From: Arthrobacter sp. CAU 1506
GTDB lineage: Bacteria > Actinomycetota > Actinomycetes > Actinomycetales > Micrococcaceae
Length of the DNA: 64,000 bases
Assembly: GCF_005047635.1 (NCBI RefSeq)
Contig: NZ_SUKC01000001.1
Coordinates: 186,001-250,000 of the forward strand
Direction: 5' to 3'
In this document: in pieces, positions 27,633-37,477 of the stretch
Numbering within the stretch: the stretch's first letter is position 1
Layout: the number at the start of each line of letters is the position of its first letter
Translations under genes and position numbers: made by a program
Notes under the pieces: model-generated
What the model was told of the DNA's origin: nothing
Database searches by the model: none
The model's input: the letters and a program-made list of their open reading frames with translations, nothing else

Positions 27633-30600
27633 TCAGCCGCACCCAGGCATGCCACTGGGCGGTCCGTTGCCCAAGTCCGACCCTCCGCCGTGCGTGACGT
27701 GGATGCCCTTGACGAACAGGCCAATGTTCTTGGACCGGCCGCCACCGCTCTGCTGATACCAATAAATATCGCCCGAACGCTTGATCCAACAATTCGATAC
27801 GAGCGTTTGATGTGGGTTATCCCGGTCGTTTGCCCAATGATCGCCGTCGCACGAAACGGGTGGTCCCGGATTGAAGTTTGTACCGACCCGTTCATCCATG
27901 CAGGTACGGTGTCCCTCCGGCAATTGTCCGCCCACTGTCAGCGTCCATGACGTCGGCGGCTTCCGCTTGGGCTTGCTGCCGCTCGTTGCGGAGGCCGATG
28001 CGACTGCACCGCTGTTGCCTTTGGAATTTACGGCTCGGACCTTGATGTCCACTTTGGTGCTGTGGCCGACGTTGACCGTCCGGCTGCCGGACGCGACGGA
28101 GACGTTCTCCCAGCCCTTGCCCTCGACGTTGATCTGCAGCTTGGCAACGTCATGGCTGGCAGTGTTGGGCGGGCCCCAGTTGACAGTCACCTGAGGGCTG
28201 TTGGTCTCCCCGCTTTGCCCGGTGGCCGAAGCTGTAGCGTTGCCGGGAGCCCCGTACGGCGTCGCATTCGCGGAGGCAGCGCTCGGCGCGCTGGAGTAGC
28301 TCGCGCCGTCGCTGTTGGCCACGGCGGTGATGCGGACGTTGACGGCCTTGCCGTTGGTGAAGCCGCCCACCTGCTGGCCGTTCGAAATGGCCATGGTCCG
28401 GCTGTCGCTGAAAGTCGCCCGGTAGCTGACTTCGCCGGCCTGGGCGCCGTTGCGCTGTGCGGCGGTGAGCTCGTTGAAGGAGACCGTGACCGATCGCCCT
28501 GCGCCTCCGGTCTGCGCTTCCTTCAGGGCAACACCCGTCGGCGCGTCCGGCGCCCCGACCGCGCGCCGGGCATTGGACTGCGGGCTGGCCTCGCCGGAGC
28601 CGGCCTTGTTCCGCGCCGTGACGGAATAGGTGTACGCGGTCTCCGAGTTGGGCGCCGTCACCGTCTGCGAGGTCGCGTTCACCGCGGGGAAGGTCCGGGT
28701 CAGCTTGCCGCCCTGGTATTCGCGCACGGTGTAGTCGAGGATTTCGCTGCCGTTGTTGGACGGTGCCGCCCAGCTGACCTTCAGCTGGCTCTGGTCGCCC
28801 ACCGACTTGACCCGCTCGGTTGCCGGCGCGGTGGGGGCAGCCGGCGGACCGGCAGGCACCTCCGCAGCCGAGTAGGCGCTGAACTCGCTGGGCTCCGGAG
28901 CACGGTTATGCGCCTGCACCCGGACTTCGTAGGCCTGCCCGTTCTCCAGTCCCTCCCATTGGTAACTGGTCCCGGTCAGGCCGGTCTTCTGCAGTTGCCC
29001 GTTCGGCGGTGCCGGCGAGATCTCCAGGGTGTAGCTCTCGATCGCCGAGCCCTCATTCTCCGGGGCGGTCCAGGAGACGCTGAGGGACTTGTCGCCGAAC
29101 TTCAGCTGTGGCGCCGCCGGCGTTGCGGGCCGCACATCCGGCCGCGCCACAGCAGACTCCGCAGACGGGTCGGACGTGCCCACGCTATTCTCCGCCGTCA
29201 CGGTGAAGGTGTATTCCACGTCGTTCGTCAGGCCGGTCAGCGTGCAGGTGGTGGTTGCGCACTGCTGGCTGAATCCCCCGCCGGCGGCATTCACGGTATA
29301 TCCGGTGATCGGGTCGCCGTTGTCGCTCGGGGCCGTCCAGGACAGCACCACGCTTTGGTTGCGGACCGAATCTACCAGCGGCGTGCTCGGTGCTTCCGGC
29401 CGGCCCTTGACCACCAGCGAGACGTTCGCCGTCGCTTGCCGGCTGCCTTCGCGGGTCTTGTCCTCCACCGTGTATTCCACATTCATGGTGCCGGAGAAGT
29501 CGGCGCCAGGCGTCACGATGATCCGCTCGCCGTCGATTTCCGCGGTGCCGCCATTGCCCGCCGTTGCGCTCACGATCGTCAGCGGTGTTTCCGGGAACGG
29601 ATTGACGTCGTTCGCCAGCACATCCACCGGCAGCGCTTCGCCCTGCACAGCGTCCGACACCTCGTCGTCATTGGCCACAGGCAGCGGACGGGTGGAAGCG
29701 GTCGCGGCCACCGTCACCCGGCTGGTCACCTTGTCCGAGCGGCCGTCAGTCACGGAGAAATTGACGACGCCGGTGGCTCCCGTGTCGATCTCAGCATCCG
29801 CCGACACCCGCAGCACGCTGCCCTCCAGACGGACGTCGAAGCCTTCCGGGGTCCCGCCTTCCACGGCGAATTCCAGCTTTTCCAGGTCCTCCGGGTTCGG
29901 GTCGCTGGCCAGCGGGCGCAGGTCGTAGCTCACGGCGTCTTCGCCCTTGGCGACGTCCAGCGTGCCGGTGGTCAGCTCCGGCGGGAAATTCCGGTCCGCG
30001 TTCGGGATTACCTTGGTCATGATGGTCAGCGTGGACTTGAGCCCCTCGGGGTCGTCGGGCCCGGAACCGTCGGTCACCTCGAACGTGATCGAGCCTTGGC
30101 CGGCGTAGTCGATGTCCGCCTTGTAACTGAGCGTGCTCTCATCCGCCATCCACTCGTCGTCGCTGGTGCCGATCGCCCGAATGTTCTCCGCTTCGGTGAT
30201 CCGCGGCGTGCGGCCCGGCCGGACCTCCACCAGTTCGGTCAGGTCCAGCTGCAGCTCATCCCCTGCGGTCACCTCGCGCGGTGTGTTGTCGCGCAGCACC
30301 GGATACTGCTCGCCCAGCGGCGGCACCCAGATGACCGCGGTGGCCTGCAGCCCATCCACGTCCCGCACGGTGTAAGGGATCAGCTGCACGTCCTCGGTCA
30401 GTTCCACGTTGACCTGGCCATCGGCAACCGCCCGCGCCGTCGGGTAGTCACCGTCGACGATGACTTCCAGCTCCTTGGCCACACCGTCGGGATCCTCGTC
30501 GTTCTCCAAGACAGGGACGTCGACGGCGGTGCGCCCCTTGATATCGGCCGATTCCACCCGGTCGTCGCGGGCCAGCGGCGCCTCCAGCGGCGCGTCCGGG

Positions 30601-33600
30601 TCCACTTGGACCGTCACTGTGCCCACAGCGGAGCCGTTGCGGCCGTCGTCCACGGTGTACCGCGCGTTGACCGTGCCGGCTTCGACAGGGGTGGTCAGGT
30701 AGACCCGGCCGTCTTCCGCCTTGGCGCCAATGGACTCGGGCTCGCCGACAACCTTGTCGGCAACCAGGCGGAGCGGGTCACCGTCCGGGTCAGAGTCGTT
30801 CTTCAGCACGTCCACGGCCACGGTTCTGCCCGGCCGGATCGTGATCGCGTCGTCGATCGCCACCGGGTTCTGATTGCTCTCCGGTGCCGCGGCAATGCCC
30901 ACCAGAACGGTGGCGGTATTGACGGCGCCCAGCCGGTCCTTGACCTGGTACGTGAACTTGTCCGTCCCGGCGCCCTGTGCGGACGCGGTGTAATCGATGT
31001 AGTTGGGTCCGGCCACCGCCGCGCCCTGGTCGGGTGCGGTGGCGATACCCGTCAGATACACGGAGTCGCCGTCGGGATCAATGCCGTTAAGCGGGATGGG
31101 GATCCTGACGGTGGAACCCGCAATGACCCGGGCTTCCTGGTTCTTCGGCGCGGGCTGGGAATTCGACTCGTCGTCGCGCGGGATGATGTTGATCCGCAGC
31201 TGGGCGGAGTCCTTCTGGCCGGCAGGATCGGTCACCTCGTACACCGCATACACGGTTTTCGCCTGCTGCCCGGCGATGAAGCGCACGGTGTTCTCAGCGG
31301 TAAAGATCCGGCCGTCGGCTGGGTCCGGGGTCTCCGGAAGTTCGTCCGCCAGCGTCAAGGTCTCGCCGTTGGGATGGGTGTCGTTCGCCAGCACGTCAAC
31401 GGTCACCACATCGCCGACGCGCACGGTGGCAGTATCGGCTTCGGCCTGCGGCGGCAGCAGTTTCTTTGAGCCGTCCACGGAGATCACGCTGACCTCGCCC
31501 GTGGCCGAGGCGGTGCCGTTGGACACGGTGTAGCCGATGGTGGCCTGCTGATGCAGTCCCTTCACATCGGAGATGCGCAGAATGTTGTGGTCCAGCACCT
31601 CGACGGCCACCGGCGCGCCGTTCGCTTCCACCGAGGTGACCACCAGGACGCCGCCAGCCGGGTCGGAGTCGTTGGCCAGCACATCCACCAGCACCTGCCC
31701 GTTCTGCGGCAGCAATGCCACATCCCGCACAGCCACCGGAGCGCCGTCGCCGTCGTCCTCCGTCGCATCGATCCGGATCAGGCCGGTGGTGCTGGACGGG
31801 CCGTTGGTGACCAGATAGGTGAAGTAGTAGGTTTCGGCCTCGTCCGCGGTGAACTTGACCGTGCCGGCGTCGTAATCCGGGACGATCGTGGCGTTGGCTA
31901 CCGAGCCCGTTTTGGCCAACCGCAGCTCGCCGCCGTTAGGGTCCTGATCGTTCTTCAGCGGCGCGACCTGGATTTCCTCGCCCACGGTCGCGGAAAAATG
32001 ATCCGCGTTGGCCAGCGGCGGCAGCGCGCCGGGTGGCCGGACGTCGAAAACCACCACCTCTTCGGTGGTTTCGGAACCATCCGACACCCTGACGGTGACG
32101 TCCTTCTTGCCGAAGGTCTTGCCAACATCCTGGAAGGTCAGCAGCCCGTCGGGCCGGGTGCGGACCAGGTCGCCGTCGGCGGTGTTGTCCGCGCCCTCCA
32201 GGAACAGGTCGTCGCCGTCCGGATCGATCCAGTCGCTGAGGATGTTCTGGCTGATTTCCCGGCCCTGTTCCACCAAGATGGTGGTCTTCCGCTTCGGTTC
32301 CGGGGGCAGATTGCTGCCATCGGCGCGGACGTCGATGGACACCCGGGCCGTATCCGTGCCGCCGCGCCCGTCGTCCACTTCATAACCGAAGGTGTACCGG
32401 CCCGGAGACGCGTCCCCATTGACCAGGATCTGCAGGCCGGTGCTGTCGTAGATTCCCTGGACCTCGCCGATGCTCGGACCGTCGCCGCGCAGCCGGGCGG
32501 TGAGGACATCGCCGTCGGGATCCGAATCATTGTCCAAGATGGTCAGCGTGGTGGTGCGGCCGGCCCGGACACCGAACGTGTCATCCTGCGCCACCGGCGG
32601 CTGGTTTTCTTCGGTGCGGTCGGGAAGGGTGTTGACCGGGTTTTCGTCCGCCGAGTCCTCTTCGTCCTCTTCGTTCTCCTGCTCCGGCGGGATCAGGTCG
32701 CTCCAGTTGTCCACCAACTGCATGTTTTCGAGCACCAGCCAGACGTTGCCGGCGTTCACGTCGTTGAGCACCACTACATCCCGGTTCACCCGGAACACGA
32801 GCGACGCGTTCGCCCCGATCCCCTGGATTGGCTGGGCGAGATCGTCGGCGTCGTTGCCGCAGTCGCGCAGGTAGTGGTTGATCCCTGCCCAGGCCGTGTG
32901 CAGGCAGCCCGCCAGTTGAACCGGGGCCGCCGGCGTTCCGGTGCCTTCCATCGGCGTGATGTCAGCGTCCGACCCGTTCAGCGGCTGCTTGATCAACGCG
33001 GATTCGGTGGCCACCGCCACAAAAGAGCTGTCGTCGCCGCTTTGCTGCAACACGCCGCCTCGGGTGTCCGGCAACGTGACCTCACGGCCACCGGGCAGCA
33101 CCAGCAGTCCGGCCTCGGCGTCGAACACCACGGATTTTTCGCCCACCGCCGCTATTTGCAGATCCCCGGCTTCGGCCAGAGCGTCCACCCGGTCGGCGCC
33201 GGTGCGTTCGGCTACGCCCTCTTCATTGAGCTTGTAGCGGGCTACTTCGCCGGCCTCCGGGTCCGCAATGAAGACGGTGTCTTGCTTCGATACAGTGGCC
33301 ACGCTGCCCTTGGCATCGGTCAGCAGCGGCTCGGCCGTCTCCTCGTTGAACGAGCCCAGCTCGTTGGCCGGACTGATCCAGATCTGGCCCCTGACGGTAT
33401 CCGTGATGGACAGCAACTGATCGCCGAAAGCCACGTCCGCGGTGCCCGGCAGTTGCTGCTCCGACCCGCGTTCCATCTGCGCCACGTCCACCGGGCTGAG
33501 CATGGCCTGGTCCTGGTTCTCCATGAACACCGTGCCCGCGCTCTGCATGACATCGAACCCGTCGCTGTTGGCGCGGAAGCCGCCGTCGAGGATCTGGGAC

Positions 33601-33803
33601 TGGTAGTTAAGGTGGCCCACCATGCCTTGGCTGTTGTTGGTGACCCACACACCGCCGTCGTTCAGATCGACATCAGCGGTGGGGAAACCTTGGTAGTAGA
33701 TGGCGCCGCCCACCACCAGGGCCGTCGCCACGGAGAAAGTTGTCGTTGATGCAAGCGTCTTGCGCCGCCGCGTCCGCCCCAACATCTTCCCCCGCAATGT
33801 CAT
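27633..33803 (-). CDS. Giant membrane-anchored surface protein with about 11 Ig/cadherin-like and 5 FN3 domains
   Basis: 2056 residues from the ATG at 33803 (AAGGGAAG upstream). A short basic start and one hydrophobic segment (residues about 16-37) form a signal anchor; there is no LPxTG. Residues 40-385 look like beta-propeller material (NNSQGMVGHLNYQSQ..., VFIADPEAGEVARYKL), ended by an acidic linker (EQENEEDEEDSADEN). From about 400 to 1465 I count eleven tandem modules of roughly 90 residues, most with an NDxDPxG-type motif (VDVLKNDSDPDGDPL, ILDNDSDPDGD) that may bind calcium. Five fibronectin type III domains follow (about 1467-1940), then a 110-residue C-terminal domain with four Cys. 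First gene of the kinase/phosphatase operon. Probably a cell-envelope or adhesion protein; no enzyme motif seen. Confidence 0.9.
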   Translation of the reverse strand: MTLRGKMLGRTRRRKTLASTTTFSVATALVVGGAIYYQGFPTADVDLNDGGVWVTNNSQGMVGHLNYQSQILDGGFRANSDGFDVMQSAGTVFMENQDQAMLSPVDVAQMERGSEQQLPGTADVAFGDQLLSITDTVRGQIWISPANELGSFNEETAEPLLTDAKGSVATVSKQDTVFIADPEAGEVARYKLNEEGVAERTGADRVDALAEAGDLQIAAVGEKSVVFDAEAGLLVLPGGREVTLPDTRGGVLQQSGDDSSFVAVATESALIKQPLNGSDADITPMEGTGTPAAPVQLAGCLHTAWAGINHYLRDCGNDADDLAQPIQGIGANASLVFRVNRDVVVLNDVNAGNVWLVLENMQLVDNWSDLIPPEQENEEDEEDSADENPVNTLPDRTEENQPPVAQDDTFGVRAGRTTTLTILDNDSDPDGDVLTARLRGDGPSIGEVQGIYDSTGLQILVNGDASPGRYTFGYEVDDGRGGTDTARVSIDVRADGSNLPPEPKRKTTILVEQGREISQNILSDWIDPDGDDLFLEGADNTADGDLVRTRPDGLLTFQDVGKTFGKKDVTVRVSDGSETTEEVVVFDVRPPGALPPLANADHFSATVGEEIQVAPLKNDQDPNGGELRLAKTGSVANATIVPDYDAGTVKFTADEAETYYFTYLVTNGPSSTTGLIRIDATEDDGDGAPVAVRDVALLPQNGQVLVDVLANDSDPAGGVLVVTSVEANGAPVAVEVLDHNILRISDVKGLHQQATIGYTVSNGTASATGEVSVISVDGSKKLLPPQAEADTATVRVGDVVTVDVLANDTHPNGETLTLADELPETPDPADGRIFTAENTVRFIAGQQAKTVYAVYEVTDPAGQKDSAQLRINIIPRDDESNSQPAPKNQEARVIAGSTVRIPIPLNGIDPDGDSVYLTGIATAPDQGAAVAGPNYIDYTASAQGAGTDKFTYQVKDRLGAVNTATVLVGIAAAPESNQNPVAIDDAITIRPGRTVAVDVLKNDSDPDGDPLRLVADKVVGEPESIGAKAEDGRVYLTTPVEAGTVNARYTVDDGRNGSAVGTVTVQVDPDAPLEAPLARDDRVESADIKGRTAVDVPVLENDEDPDGVAKELEVIVDGDYPTARAVADGQVNVELTEDVQLIPYTVRDVDGLQATAVIWVPPLGEQYPVLRDNTPREVTAGDELQLDLTELVEVRPGRTPRITEAENIRAIGTSDDEWMADESTLSYKADIDYAGQGSITFEVTDGSGPDDPEGLKSTLTIMTKVIPNADRNFPPELTTGTLDVAKGEDAVSYDLRPLASDPNPEDLEKLEFAVEGGTPEGFDVRLEGSVLRVSADAEIDTGATGVVNFSVTDGRSDKVTSRVTVAATASTRPLPVANDDEVSDAVQGEALPVDVLANDVNPFPETPLTIVSATAGNGGTAEIDGERIIVTPGADFSGTMNVEYTVEDKTREGSRQATANVSLVVKGRPEAPSTPLVDSVRNQSVVLSWTAPSDNGDPITGYTVNAAGGGFSQQCATTTCTLTGLTNDVEYTFTVTAENSVGTSDPSAESAVARPDVRPATPAAPQLKFGDKSLSVSWTAPENEGSAIESYTLEISPAPPNGQLQKTGLTGTSYQWEGLENGQAYEVRVQAHNRAPEPSEFSAYSAAEVPAGPPAAPTAPATERVKSVGDQSQLKVSWAAPSNNGSEILDYTVREYQGGKLTRTFPAVNATSQTVTAPNSETAYTYSVTARNKAGSGEASPQSNARRAVGAPDAPTGVALKEAQTGGAGRSVTVSFNELTAAQRNGAQAGEVSYRATFSDSRTMAISNGQQVGGFTNGKAVNVRITAVANSDGASYSSAPSAASANATPYGAPGNATASATGQSGETNSPQVTVNWGPPNTASHDVAKLQINVEGKGWENVSVASGSRTVNVGHSTKVDIKVRAVNSKGNSGAVASASATSGSKPKRKPPTSWTLTVGGQLPEGHRTCMDERVGTNFNPGPPVSCDGDHWANDRDNPHQTLVSNCWIKRSGDIYWYQQSGGGRSKNIGLFVKGIHVTHGGGSDLGNGPPSGMPGCG

Positions 33804-34409
33804 TCTTCCCTTGTCAGCACACGGTTTCGTTTGTGCCTGCAGCAGGCAACGACCCTGCCCGAAAGGCACCGAAAGACGGCCCCTGACATGCCACGGACCC
33901 TTACCGACTATTGCACGTATAACCAACGGGCGTAAACCCGACAGATGGGGAGAACTCCCCTGTTTGGGCACGACGGCGGTGCGTTCCGCTTGAGCGCTGC
34001 CTGACCTTCCGCTGTGGTTCCCCTGATATTTTCCTGCTCATTTGCAGCAGTTTCGGGCGGTAGACAGAGCTGCCGCCGACTGTGCGTCACTCGCGCTCTC
34101 TGTGCGCTCATCCCCTTCACCGGCCTCCCTTTCTTCCTCAGCTTCCCCAGCCGCAGCGCTCTTCCGCGCGTCCCAAGTCGCACCGGCCTCCCGTCCTACA
34201 CAACCTTTGCAGAGCGATAGTTGGCCACAACCATAAAAAGACTCCCGATACTGTCCGAAGCAGCCCATAGGCTGATTCCAGTAGAAGTTCAGTCCCTATC
34301 GTTGGTCATTGGGGTGGGGGTTTCCTGATGGCGTCTGCGGGCATTGTTCCGCGACCGTTCGTATTCGATGCCGTGTCCTTGAGGCGCGCTGAAGATTGAG
34401 ACGCTCAAG
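33804..34409. other. 606-bp divergent intergenic region
   Basis: There is no believable gene here. The base composition is less GC-rich than the neighbourhood, with CT-rich runs. Visible small elements: GCCTGC-A-GCAGGC (33835-33847) in the leader of the surface-protein gene; the inverted repeat GGGGAG-AA-CTCCCC (33947-33960), upstream of it, a candidate operator; and a weak -35/-10-like pair TTGCAG (34207-34212) and CATAAA (about 34232) pointing toward the DUF222 gene. None is strong enough to call a promoter. Confidence 0.4.
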
Positions 34410-36143
34410 ATGTTTGATCCGCCAGTACCTGAACCGCCTGGCGCGGCGCCGGCCTCCGTCCAGCCTGACCCGGCCCGGAATGTTGACGGTGGGGTGTCTG
34501 CGGGCGGCCTGCCCGCGGGCAACGGGTCCGCGGTGTGGTTGCCCCCGGTGGATCTGGAGGCGTCTGCGGCGGAGTTGGTGGACCAGATCACCGCGCGGGA
34601 GAACGCGAAGGACGCGATCGCCGCAGAGCAGGCCCAGCTCATCGTCGCCTTGGAGCAGCAGATGCTGGCCGAGCGGGCCGCCAAGGGCGTGCCCGCTGCC
34701 CGGCGGGGTGAAGGGATCGCCAAGCAGGTCGGTTTGGCGCGCCGGGAGTCCCCGAACTGCGGCGCTTTGCTGCTGGGCCGGGCCCGGGTTCTGGTCACTG
34801 AGATGCCGCACACGCTCAAAGCGCTCGAGGCCGGGGTCCTGAACGAGCGGCGGGCGGCGATCCTGGTCAATGAAACCGACTGCCTGACCCCGGAACACCG
34901 CGCGCTGGTGGATGCGGAACTGGCCGGGAACCCGGAACGCCTGCACGGGCTCGGGAACCGGCAGCTCGAGGCCGAAGCCAAACGCGCCGCGTACCGGCTG
35001 GACCCGCACGCAGTGGTGAAACGGGCCGCGAAAGCCGAAGCGGACCGGCATGTCTCCTCCCGGCCCGAACCCGATGTGATGGTCTCGGTCCGCACCCTGC
35101 TGCCGGTCGCGCAAGGCGTTGCGGTGATGGCCGCCCTGAAACGGGAAGCCGACCGGCTGGCGAACGCCGGGGATCCCCGGTCGCGGGGGCAGGTGATGGC
35201 CGATACCGTGTTTGAACGCGTCACCGGCCGCAGCACCGCCGACCCGGCCCGGCTGGAAGTGCAGCTGGTGATGACCGACCGGGCCCTGCTGCAGGGCGAG
35301 CGCGAACCTGCCTGGCTGACCGGCTACGGCATCGTCCCGGCCCAATACGCCCGCGACCTGATCCGCCTGCCCCAGAACCCGCCCGAGAGTGCCAATGCCG
35401 ATCCAAGAGGCGGCCAGGCAGGCCAAAGCCCGCCCGGCGGAACCCGGGCAGGCCAAGGCCCGCCGCGCGAACGGTTGGCCGGCCCGCCGGGTGACGGCTT
35501 CGGGCGGAAGGCTCCGCCGGCGGGGACCGAGCCGGGTTGGCAGGCCGCCCGCGAGACGGCCCGGCGGGAGCGGTTGCGGAACCTGAAGATCGGCGGGGTG
35601 GAGGACGTGTGGATCCGGCGGCTCTATACCGCGCCGGGGACCGGGCAGTTGCTGGGCATGGATTCGAAGGCCCGGAAGTTCCCGGACGGGATCCGGCGGA
35701 TGGTGATGGCCCGGGACGCGGTCTGCAGCAGTCCCTGGTGCGACGCACCGATCCGGCACATCGACCACATCATCGCCTGGGCCGAGGGCGGGCCCACCAC
35801 CCTCGCCAACGGGCAAGGACTGTGTGAACGCTGCAAACACGCCAAAGCAGCCGACGGCTGGACCGCCACACCCATCGACGGCCCACGGCACAAGGTGAAA
35901 ACGACCGCCCCGACCGGCCACACCTACACCAGCACCGCACCGCCGCTGCCCGGCCACACCCACTTCTACACCTCCACCGCACCGCAGCTGCCCAGCACGC
36001 CGCCGAGCGGGCCAACTTCAGCAGCAGCACCCCATGCCGAGCTAGCAACCAGAAAGGCGAAGAAAGTTCTGGTCCGCCGGCGCAGGGCACGGCTTGACAG
36101 CGAGCGCATCAGGCGGCGCGAGCGGTCCGCGAGCCAAAGCTAG
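34410..36143 (+). CDS. DUF222 / HNH endonuclease family protein
   Basis: 577 residues from the ATG at 34410; the ribosome site is weak. The DUF222 region (about 40-330) is helical and Ala/Glu/Arg rich (AELVDQITARENAKDAIAAEQAQLIVALEQQM). The HNH nuclease motif is at the C-terminal side: RDAVCSSPWCDAPIRHIDHIIAWAEGGPTTLANGQGLCERCKHAK, with paired Cys of the zinc site, the catalytic His in RHIDH and the Asn. A Thr/Pro/His-rich tail follows. DUF222-HNH genes are abundant and multicopy in actinobacteria, especially Micrococcales, and are suspected to be mobile or repeat-associated nucleases. Its TAG stop shares the palindrome CTAG (36140-36143) with the stop of the convergent cyclase gene. Confidence 0.9.
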   Translation: MFDPPVPEPPGAAPASVQPDPARNVDGGVSAGGLPAGNGSAVWLPPVDLEASAAELVDQITARENAKDAIAAEQAQLIVALEQQMLAERAAKGVPAARRGEGIAKQVGLARRESPNCGALLLGRARVLVTEMPHTLKALEAGVLNERRAAILVNETDCLTPEHRALVDAELAGNPERLHGLGNRQLEAEAKRAAYRLDPHAVVKRAAKAEADRHVSSRPEPDVMVSVRTLLPVAQGVAVMAALKREADRLANAGDPRSRGQVMADTVFERVTGRSTADPARLEVQLVMTDRALLQGEREPAWLTGYGIVPAQYARDLIRLPQNPPESANADPRGGQAGQSPPGGTRAGQGPPRERLAGPPGDGFGRKAPPAGTEPGWQAARETARRERLRNLKIGGVEDVWIRRLYTAPGTGQLLGMDSKARKFPDGIRRMVMARDAVCSSPWCDAPIRHIDHIIAWAEGGPTTLANGQGLCERCKHAKAADGWTATPIDGPRHKVKTTAPTGHTYTSTAPPLPGHTHFYTSTAPQLPSTPPSGPTSAAAPHAELATRKAKKVLVRRRRARLDSERIRRRERSASQS

Positions 36144-37459
36144 TCGACGACCAGGCCCTTGCCGGTGCCGTGGGCAAGGGTGACCGGGTTGACCTCGCCG
36201 AAGCCGCGAACGGTGCGGACTTTCTGCGGGATCAGCACAAACCGCTCGTCGCCGGCGAGTGTCGACGCAGTGGTGGCGTCGACCAGCACGGTTCCGGGTT
36301 CGGCGAGTGTGGTTAACCGCGCGGCCAGGTTGACCGTGGGACCGTAAATATCGCCGAGGCGGGACAGGACCCTGCCCCACACCATGGCCACCCGCGCGGA
36401 CGGCAGCAAATCATCGTCGCCGATCGCCTTAGCCAGTGCCAGCGAGATTTCAGCTCCGGCCTGCGGTGACGATGCAATGTAGAGCACTTCATCGCCGATC
36501 GTCTTCACCAGCCGGCCGCCGCCCACCGAAATGATCTCGGCGCACCGGTTTTCAAAGCGCTGGACCAGTTGAGCCAGCGTCTTCTCGTTCATCTGACGGG
36601 ACAGGCTGGTGTAGGACACCAGGTCTGCGAAGCCCACGGCCCGCAACAAGGGCAGCGAGTCGTCCTCGTCCGCACCGGTTCCTGCTCCCAGGCCGGCTTC
36701 GGCCCGCACGGTCAGGCGGGCTACCCCGGCATTGAGCTGCCGGCGATAGGAGTAGACCAGGACCTTTTCCAGGGAGTCGATCAGGTTCGGCAGTTCATGC
36801 ACCAGCCGCTGGCGGGCCTGCGCATCGGTGAGGCCCCGCTGGTGCACCATCTCTTCAACCAGGGCCTCCACCTGCCATACCACCATGCGGTCGGTCATCT
36901 GGCCGACAGACCGAGTGATCGAAATCGCCGCCTCCTCGGTCAGGCGCTCCTCGCGGACCAGGTCAATGATGGTGGTCAGCGCGTCCAGGTCGGCCTGAGT
37001 GAAGGCCAGATCCTCATCGCCGAGGTTGGCGAAGCCGAGGGCGCGCCAGATCTTCCTGGCCGACAACAGAGACACACCGGCGCCGGCGGCCACTTCGCGG
37101 CGTTTCATGGTCCGTTCCGAGCCGAGCAGGCGGACTTCAAGGTCCTTGATCGCTTGCCGGTCCACCTTCCCGTTGGAGTCGCCGGCCGGAGCGGTCTGGG
37201 CGGGCAACGGCACGCGGGGCATGGACAGCGTAAGGGGCTCAGGCTCGCCAGCCGGGTGCCCACCGGTGGCCCGCACGTCTTCAGGTACCGGCTCTGCTTC
37301 TAGGATGGGTTCCGGGTCCTCGGGCCGGGTCTCTTCCAGCTCTTCGTCCGGCTCGTCCGCGGCCGGCGGCGGTACTTCGCGGCGCAGCAGTTGGGGCAGC
37401 TCGGGATCACGCGGCACCGGTGGCCGGCGCGGTTCATCCTGCGCGCTGCTCGTGTCCAT
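36140..37459 (-). CDS. Class III adenylate cyclase with N-terminal regulatory domain (Rv2212-like)
   Basis: 439 residues from the ATG at 37459; an in-frame ATG 9 nt earlier is directly fused to the AGAGGAGG ribosome site, so the inner one fits better. Residues 1-100 are Pro/Glu rich and disordered. Residues about 105-250 match the adenylate cyclase regulatory domain of Rv1264/Rv2212-type enzymes (RTMKRREVAAGAGVSLLSARKIWRALGF, TITRSVGQMTDRMVVWQVEALVEE). The catalytic domain shows VGFADLVSYTSLSRQM (metal Asp), GGRLVKTIGDEVLYIA and YGPTVNLAARLT. It makes cAMP in the cytoplasm. The gene lies 18 nt downstream of the PH-domain gene on the same strand, forming a run with birA. Confidence 0.92.
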   Translation of the reverse strand: MDTSSAQDEPRRPPVPRDPELPQLLRREVPPPAADEPDEELEETRPEDPEPILEAEPVPEDVRATGGHPAGEPEPLTLSMPRVPLPAQTAPAGDSNGKVDRQAIKDLEVRLLGSERTMKRREVAAGAGVSLLSARKIWRALGFANLGDEDLAFTQADLDALTTIIDLVREERLTEEAAISITRSVGQMTDRMVVWQVEALVEEMVHQRGLTDAQARQRLVHELPNLIDSLEKVLVYSYRRQLNAGVARLTVRAEAGLGAGTGADEDDSLPLLRAVGFADLVSYTSLSRQMNEKTLAQLVQRFENRCAEIISVGGGRLVKTIGDEVLYIASSPQAGAEISLALAKAIGDDDLLPSARVAMVWGRVLSRLGDIYGPTVNLAARLTTLAEPGTVLVDATTASTLAGDERFVLIPQKVRTVRGFGEVNPVTLAHGTGKGLVVD

Positions 37460-37477
37460 ACTGTGCATCCTCCTCTG

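Noticed and set aside
28062-31469. 1135-codon open frame on the plus strand, antisense to the giant surface-protein gene (with another of 732 codons at 31551-33749).
   Set aside because: The peptides are Arg/His/Val/Gly rich without domains, as expected for the mirror frame of a GC3-biased gene. The minus-strand frame has clear Ig and FN3 repeats and a ribosome site.
33804-34409. c-di-AMP riboswitch before the giant envelope-protein gene, as seen for many actinobacterial wall genes.
   Set aside because: I looked for the conserved GGTGGGGGACCC-like cores of the ydaO type and found none on the minus strand.
34410-36143. DUF222-HNH gene as an intron- or intein-type homing element or a transposon.
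   Set aside because: No flanking inverted or direct repeats, no split host gene, and its GC content matches the surroundings.
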